Shown one piece after another: positions 55,703 through 64,000 of a stretch of 64,000 bases of DNA; positions within the stretch are counted from its first letter, which is position 1, and every line of letters starts with the position of its first letter. The translations under genes and the position numbers were made by a program. The DNA is from Vibrio artabrorum (GTDB lineage Bacteria; Pseudomonadota; Gammaproteobacteria; Enterobacterales; Vibrionaceae): NCBI RefSeq assembly GCF_024347295.1, contig NZ_AP025458.1, forward strand, positions 2,046,001 through 2,110,000, given 5' to 3'. Below the pieces are notes generated by a model. The model had not been told where the DNA came from. It ran no database searches and saw nothing but the letters and a program-made list of their open reading frames with translations.

Positions 55703-56629
55703 TTACCCTTTTTCTGGCGCTTCTGGTACTTCATAAGTCGCTTCATTCGGTGAATCGTTCACAGAAACGACTAGCGGTGAAGGCTGATTGGTCATTTTAG
55801 CAACAAGACTAGCAACACGCTGACGCATCTCACGACGATCAACAATCATATCGATAGCCCCGTGATCTAATAAGAACTCACTACGTTGGAAACCTTCAGG
55901 AAGGTCTTCACGCACAGTTTGCTCGATAACGCGACGTCCAGCAAAGCCGATAAGCGCTTTAGGTTCACCGATATTGATATCACCAAGCATTGCCAAACTC
56001 GCAGAAACACCACCCATTGTTGGGTCGGTCATGACTGAGATAAAAGGTAAGCCTTTAGATGATAAACGCTCTAGCGCCGCACTGGTTTTTGCCATTTGCA
56101 TCAGAGACATAAGTGCCTCTTGCATACGTGCACCGCCACTTGCAGAGAAACAAACCAAGCCACAGTTGTTTTCGATAGCCGCATCAACCGCTCTCACGAA
56201 ACGAGCACCAACAACAGAACCCATTGAACCGCCCATAAACGAGAATTCAAACGCACACGCTACGATTGGCAAACCAAGCAGTTCGCCCTTCATCGCCACA
56301 AGTGCATCGGTCTCTCCGCTGTTTTTCTGCGCAGCTGAAATGCGTTCTTTATAGCGCTTTGAGTCTTTAAACTTAAGTTTGTCTTTTGGTTCAAGATCAG
56401 CACCCAGTTCAACACGCTCGCCTTTGTCTAGGAATGTATCCAAACGACGACGTGCCTTCATGCGCATGTGATGGTCACATTTCGGACACACTTCTAGGTT
56501 ACGCTCTAGTTCAGCATGGTAAAGCACCTGCTCACAAGATGTACATTTAGTCCAAACCCCTTCAGGGATAGACGCTTTACGAGAAGTTACGATGTTGCTT
56601 TTTTCTAAAATCTTTTCAAGCCAACTCAT
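55703..56629 (-). CDS. accD: Acetyl-CoA carboxylase carboxyltransferase subunit beta
   Basis: A 308-residue subunit of the enzyme that starts fatty-acid synthesis. The N-terminal zinc ribbon is [20 protein letters not shown], followed by CDHH. The carboxyltransferase core includes [15 protein letters not shown] and [17 protein letters not shown] Pro/Glu-rich C-terminal tail is present. Upstream of folC by 42 bases. Confidence 0.98.
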   Translation of the reverse strand: MSWLEKILEKSNIVTSRKASIPEGVWTKCTSCEQVLYHAELERNLEVCPKCDHHMRMKARRRLDTFLDKGERVELGADLEPKDKLKFKDSKRYKERISAAQKNSGETDALVAMKGELLGLPIVACAFEFSFMGGSMGSVVGARFVRAVDAAIENNCGLVCFSASGGARMQEALMSLMQMAKTSAALERLSSKGLPFISVMTDPTMGGVSASLAMLGDINIGEPKALIGFAGRRVIEQTVREDLPEGFQRSEFLLDHGAIDMIVDRREMRQRVASLVAKMTNQPSPLVVSVNDSPNEATYEVPEAPEKG

Positions 56630-56805
56630 GGAAGACCTTTTTGTTTCGATTCTTCCGCTTGATTGCGAAAGAAATAAATTTGGGAATTATGCGTGCGAAT
56701 TAAAGCACATAAAACGGCAACTGTAGATAAAAAACTGGTTGTACCTATTTTTTATCACTTCTTTACTAACGAAACCGCTATGCTTTTTGAACCTAACTAT
56801 CACAT

Positions 56806-57600
56806 TTAGTTCAAATTATCCGATAAAAACAGAGGGCCAATAGGCTCTCTTGGTAGCTTAAAATGTTCAGGGTAATCAACATCAACCAAATACAAGCCTT
56901 CCGCCTTTGCCGTCGCGCCTGCCACTTTTCGATCTTTGGCTTCTAAAAGCCATTTAATCCATTCTGGTTTCTGTTCACCCTTACCCACCGCAATTAAGCT
57001 GCCCGTAATGTTCCTCACCATGTGGTGAACAAACGCATTCGCTTTAATGTCGATAACAATGTAATGCCCATGACGAGTCACGTTTAAATGAATCATGTTT
57101 CGCCAAGGACTACGAGATTGACAGTGTGTTGCTCTGAACGATGTAAAGTCATTCTCACCTAATAGGTGCTGACCCGCTTCGTGCATCTTTTTTTCGTCAA
57201 GGTGTCCATGATAATGGCTCACCCCTGAATTCAAAATACCAGGACGCAGAGCGTGGTTAAAGATAATGTAGCGATAGCGACGAGCCGTTGCAGAAAAGCG
57301 GGCATGAAAATCTTCATTCACTTCTGTCGCCCAGCGAACAGCGATATCCTTAGGCATATTGGCATTCGCCCCCATTGTCCATGCGACCATCTTACGATCC
57401 ACATTCGTTTCAAAGTGAACGACTTGCCCTGTACCATGAACCCCAGCATCGGTTCGACCTGCGCACATAACTTCTACCGGGTGATTCGCAACCACTGAAA
57501 GAGCCTTTTCCAATTCTTCTTGGACACTTTTTACGTCTCGTTGGCGCTGCCAACCAAAGTAGTGGGTACCATTATATTCAATACCTAAAGCAATTTTCAT
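56806..57600 (-). CDS. truA: tRNA pseudouridine(38-40) synthase
   Basis: A 264-residue enzyme that modifies tRNA anticodon arms. The start [20 protein letters not shown] at ATG 57600 matches the family; the frame is open further to 57687 without support. The catalytic Asp is in [17 protein letters not shown], and [14 protein letters not shown] and [11 protein letters not shown] are conserved. It lies between fimV and accD. Confidence 0.96.
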   Translation of the reverse strand: MKIALGIEYNGTHYFGWQRQRDVKSVQEELEKALSVVANHPVEVMCAGRTDAGVHGTGQVVHFETNVDRKMVAWTMGANANMPKDIAVRWATEVNEDFHARFSATARRYRYIIFNHALRPGILNSGVSHYHGHLDEKKMHEAGQHLLGENDFTSFRATHCQSRSPWRNMIHLNVTRHGHYIVIDIKANAFVHHMVRNITGSLIAVGKGEQKPEWIKWLLEAKDRKVAGATAKAEGLYLVDVDYPEHFKLPREPIGPLFLSDNLN

Positions 57601-57647
57601 GTTCTTGTTCTCTTTGAAAATGGGCGAGAAGTATATACGGAAATAGG

Positions 57648-57674
57648 TTTTAGCCCAAATAGGATGGGCTAAAA
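57648..57674. terminator. Hairpin between fimV and truA
   Basis: The perfect 10-bp stem TTTTAGCCCA / TGGGCTAAAA has a seven-base loop. On the minus strand it follows fimV and precedes truA; there is no long T run beyond the stem, so it may attenuate rather than end transcription. Confidence 0.45.
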
Positions 57675-57793
57675 CTTCAACAAACAATCCCCGCTACCCT
57701 CGACAACACCTTTGAGAAACCCAATAAAACAAAAGCTCTTTGTACCAGTCTAAAATAAAGGAGAACCCGTATTACCTTTATGGATCGTTGAGT

Positions 57794-62278
<4,485 letters not shown>

Positions 62279-62442
62279 AAAAGGCTCAGCTAGGTGCTTA
62301 AATTCGGATAAAGTGATGAACTATTAAATATATCGGATAAATGACGTAAAACTATAGAGATGAAAACAAAAAATGTGTTGCAGAGACAATATTCGCAGCA
62401 ATTTCACATAATTTAATGAATGATATTTTTAATCGATTAAAA

Positions 62443-62466
62443 AAGCCTCACTAATGAGTGAGGCTT
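62443..62466 (-). terminator. Terminator after asd
   Basis: The perfect 10-bp stem AAGCCTCACT / AGTGAGGCTT with loop AATG is followed on the minus strand by TTTTAAT, 21 bases past the asd stop. Confidence 0.85.
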
Positions 62467-62486
62467 ATTTCTCTATTCAGCGAAGC

Positions 62487-63500
62487 TTAGAAGTAATCGC
62501 GAATCAAAACTTCAGCGATTTGAACTGCGTTTGTCGCTGCGCCTTTACGAACGTTATCAGCAACCACCCACATATTTACCCCGCTGTGATGGCTGATGTC
62601 GTTACGAATACGACCCACCATCACGTGGTCTTTACCACCTGCATCACGAACTTGAGTGGGGAAGTCTAAAGCTTGGAAAACTTCAACACCTTCCGTGTTC
62701 TCTAAAAGCTGAATCACTTGCTCTGCAGCAATTGGCGCGCGAGTTTCAATGTGTAGAGATTCAGCGTGACCGTAAAACACTGGAACACGAACACAAGTCG
62801 GGTTCACTGTAATTGACGAATCAGCAAAGATTTTTTGAGTTTCCCAAACCATCTTCATCTCTTCACGTGTGTAGCCGTTCTCTGTAAATTCATCGATTTG
62901 AGGAATACAGTTGAACGCGATCTGCTGTGAAAATGCTGACTTGTCAGCTGGCATACCGTTAAGAAGCTTAGCCGTTTGACCCGCTAGCTCATCGATACCG
63001 GGCTTACCTGCACCAGACACCGATTGGTAAGTTGAAACGTTAATACGCTCAAGACCCACTTCATCGTGGATAGGTTTCAGTGCGACGACCATCTGAATCG
63101 TAGAACAATTAGGGTTTGCGATGATGTTACGGTTACGGAATTCAGCTATCGCTTCAGGGTTCACTTCTGGCACCACCAGAGGAACATCGTACTCATAACG
63201 GAAACATGATGTGTTATCGATAACAACCACACCTTCATCCGCAGCGATTGGCGCCCAACGCTCTGAAAGTTCGCTACCTGCAGAGAAAAATGCAATATGT
63301 ACTTGAGACCAGTCGAAGTCTTCTACGTTTTGTACTTGTATTGTTTTGCCGTTAAAACGGGAAGTTTTGCCTTCACTACGTTCACTTGCTAGTAAGTGCA
63401 TTTCACCGACAGGGAATTTACGCTCTTTAAGTACTTCAAGAATGGTCTCACCAACCGCACCAGTCGCACCTAAAATAGCAATATTAAATTCTTGGCTCAT
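62487..63500 (-). CDS. asd: Aspartate-semialdehyde dehydrogenase
   Basis: A 337-residue NADP-dependent enzyme of the lysine/threonine/methionine branch. NAILGATGAVGETIL-type binding loop (IAILGATGAVGE), catalytic Cys in IIANPNCSTIQM, and SVSGAGKPGIDEL are present. Vibrios carry more than one Asd; the shorter 337-residue form near pdxB and truA resembles the Usg/Asd of this cluster, but the catalytic Cys indicates an active enzyme. Confidence 0.93.
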   Translation of the reverse strand: MSQEFNIAILGATGAVGETILEVLKERKFPVGEMHLLASERSEGKTSRFNGKTIQVQNVEDFDWSQVHIAFFSAGSELSERWAPIAADEGVVVIDNTSCFRYEYDVPLVVPEVNPEAIAEFRNRNIIANPNCSTIQMVVALKPIHDEVGLERINVSTYQSVSGAGKPGIDELAGQTAKLLNGMPADKSAFSQQIAFNCIPQIDEFTENGYTREEMKMVWETQKIFADSSITVNPTCVRVPVFYGHAESLHIETRAPIAAEQVIQLLENTEGVEVFQALDFPTQVRDAGGKDHVMVGRIRNDISHHSGVNMWVVADNVRKGAATNAVQIAEVLIRDYF

Positions 63501-63512
63501 TGTTTCTCTCTT

Positions 63513-64000
63513 TTATAAAGTTGGCTTTACCATAAAACCGAGTTTAGATAACGGCGTTAAATGACAAGATTCATCGCCCGTTAACTCGACTGCACTGTAC
63601 TCTCTTCGGTCCCAATATTCTTTACGCATCTTGTCAAAAGACCCTGGCGTAGCAATATTGCGACGGAATACCGCGTCGTCTTTGCGCACATCATAGATCA
63701 ACTGAGTCAAATTGTGCAGTGTTGCTTCATCCCAAGCTCTATCTAATTTCATCTGAGGTATCGGGGCTGTCGGCAATAAGTCACTTGCATAAGCACGCTG
63801 TTCAGTACCTAAAAACTCACAATAACTGTTGAAGATCATCGTGGTACCGCGCGCTTTACCCTCCAAACCGTAGCCCGCTACGTGAGGGGTTGCAAAAGCA
63901 AGCAGTGGAAGCAGTTCCATGTCGACTTCCGGTTCAAATTCAAACACATCAAGAACCGCAGTAAAACCGTCGGCTTTTTGCAAGCGAGTTTTTAGCGCTT
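63513..64000 (-). CDS. pdxB: Erythronate-4-phosphate dehydrogenase, C-terminal part (gene runs off the window)
   Basis: About 162 residues of the pyridoxal-phosphate pathway enzyme Pdx[31 protein letters not shown] and [10 protein letters not shown] mark the end of the catalytic domain and start of the PdxB-specific dimerisation domain. The frame is open to the window edge. It lies 12 bases upstream of asd, probably co-transcribed. Confidence 0.95.
   Translation of the reverse strand, partial: ALKTRLQKADGFTAVLDVFEFEPEVDMELLPLLAFATPHVAGYGLEGKARGTTMIFNSYCEFLGTEQRAYASDLLPTAPIPQMKLDRAWDEATLHNLTQLIYDVRKDDAVFRRNIATPGSFDKMRKEYWDRREYSAVELTGDESCHLTPLSKLGFMVKPTL

Overview
The window looks like a Vibrio chromosome, probably of the Splendidus clade. 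I infer this from protein similarity and gene order (topB-ydjA, sppA-ansA-yeaC-msrB-gapA-yeaD, dnaX-ybaB-recR, and pdxB-asd-fimV-truA-accD-folC-dedD-cvpA-purF); no search could be run.

Layout. (1) Positions 1-18227 are core genome: topB (partial), a nitroreductase, fadH, sppA, ansA, yeaC, a DUF2989 lipoprotein, msrB, gapA, yeaD, a chemoreceptor, rlmA, a ChaN-like lipoprotein behind a candidate Fur box, a small Vibrio-type protein and a BCCT transporter. (2) About 18400-37295 is an island of about 18.9 kb. It ends in an operon of three tyrosine recombinases plus a small helical protein, which is the hallmark of GInt islands (ginABCD). A 12-bp direct repeat is the candidate att pair. Its cargo is defence-like: a type II Thoeris-like locus (TM-macro ThsA with two TIR-like ThsB proteins), a SNIPE-like membrane DUF4041/GIY-YIG nuclease with an undescribed basic coiled-coil partner, two DUF2384-type antitoxins without a visible toxin, hipBA, and a large AAA_13-like ATPase. 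Related intergenic repeats separate several cargo modules, and a 367-bp MITE-like element lies inside the Thoeris locus. (3) ycgN (37313-37753) is core. (4) 37987-43556 is a second mobile element of about 5.56 kb. It is inserted in a small YkgJ-type cysteine-cluster gene between 14-bp direct repeats. It encodes its own YkgJ homologue immediately behind the truncated host gene, then a large serine recombinase, a 782-residue N-terminally membrane-anchored protein of unknown function, and a small serine resolvase. (5) From 43817 to the end is core again: aqpZ, recR-ybaB-dnaX, apt, ybaN, rssB, a LysR regulator, purF-cvpA-dedD-folC-accD-truA, fimV, asd and pdxB (partial).

How it fits together. The two mobile elements sit about 700 bp apart on either side of ycgN, so this is an insertion hot spot. 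The GInt carries several predicted anti-phage modules. The serine-recombinase element appears to repair the gene it breaks: it supplies a replacement YkgJ whose codons differ at the attachment core, and its integrase is expressed by translational coupling from the host ykgJ promoter. The best candidates for undescribed biology are this gene-replacing element with its 782-residue cargo protein, the SNIPE partner protein, and the repeat-delimited cargo modules. No tRNA, rRNA or CRISPR array was seen.
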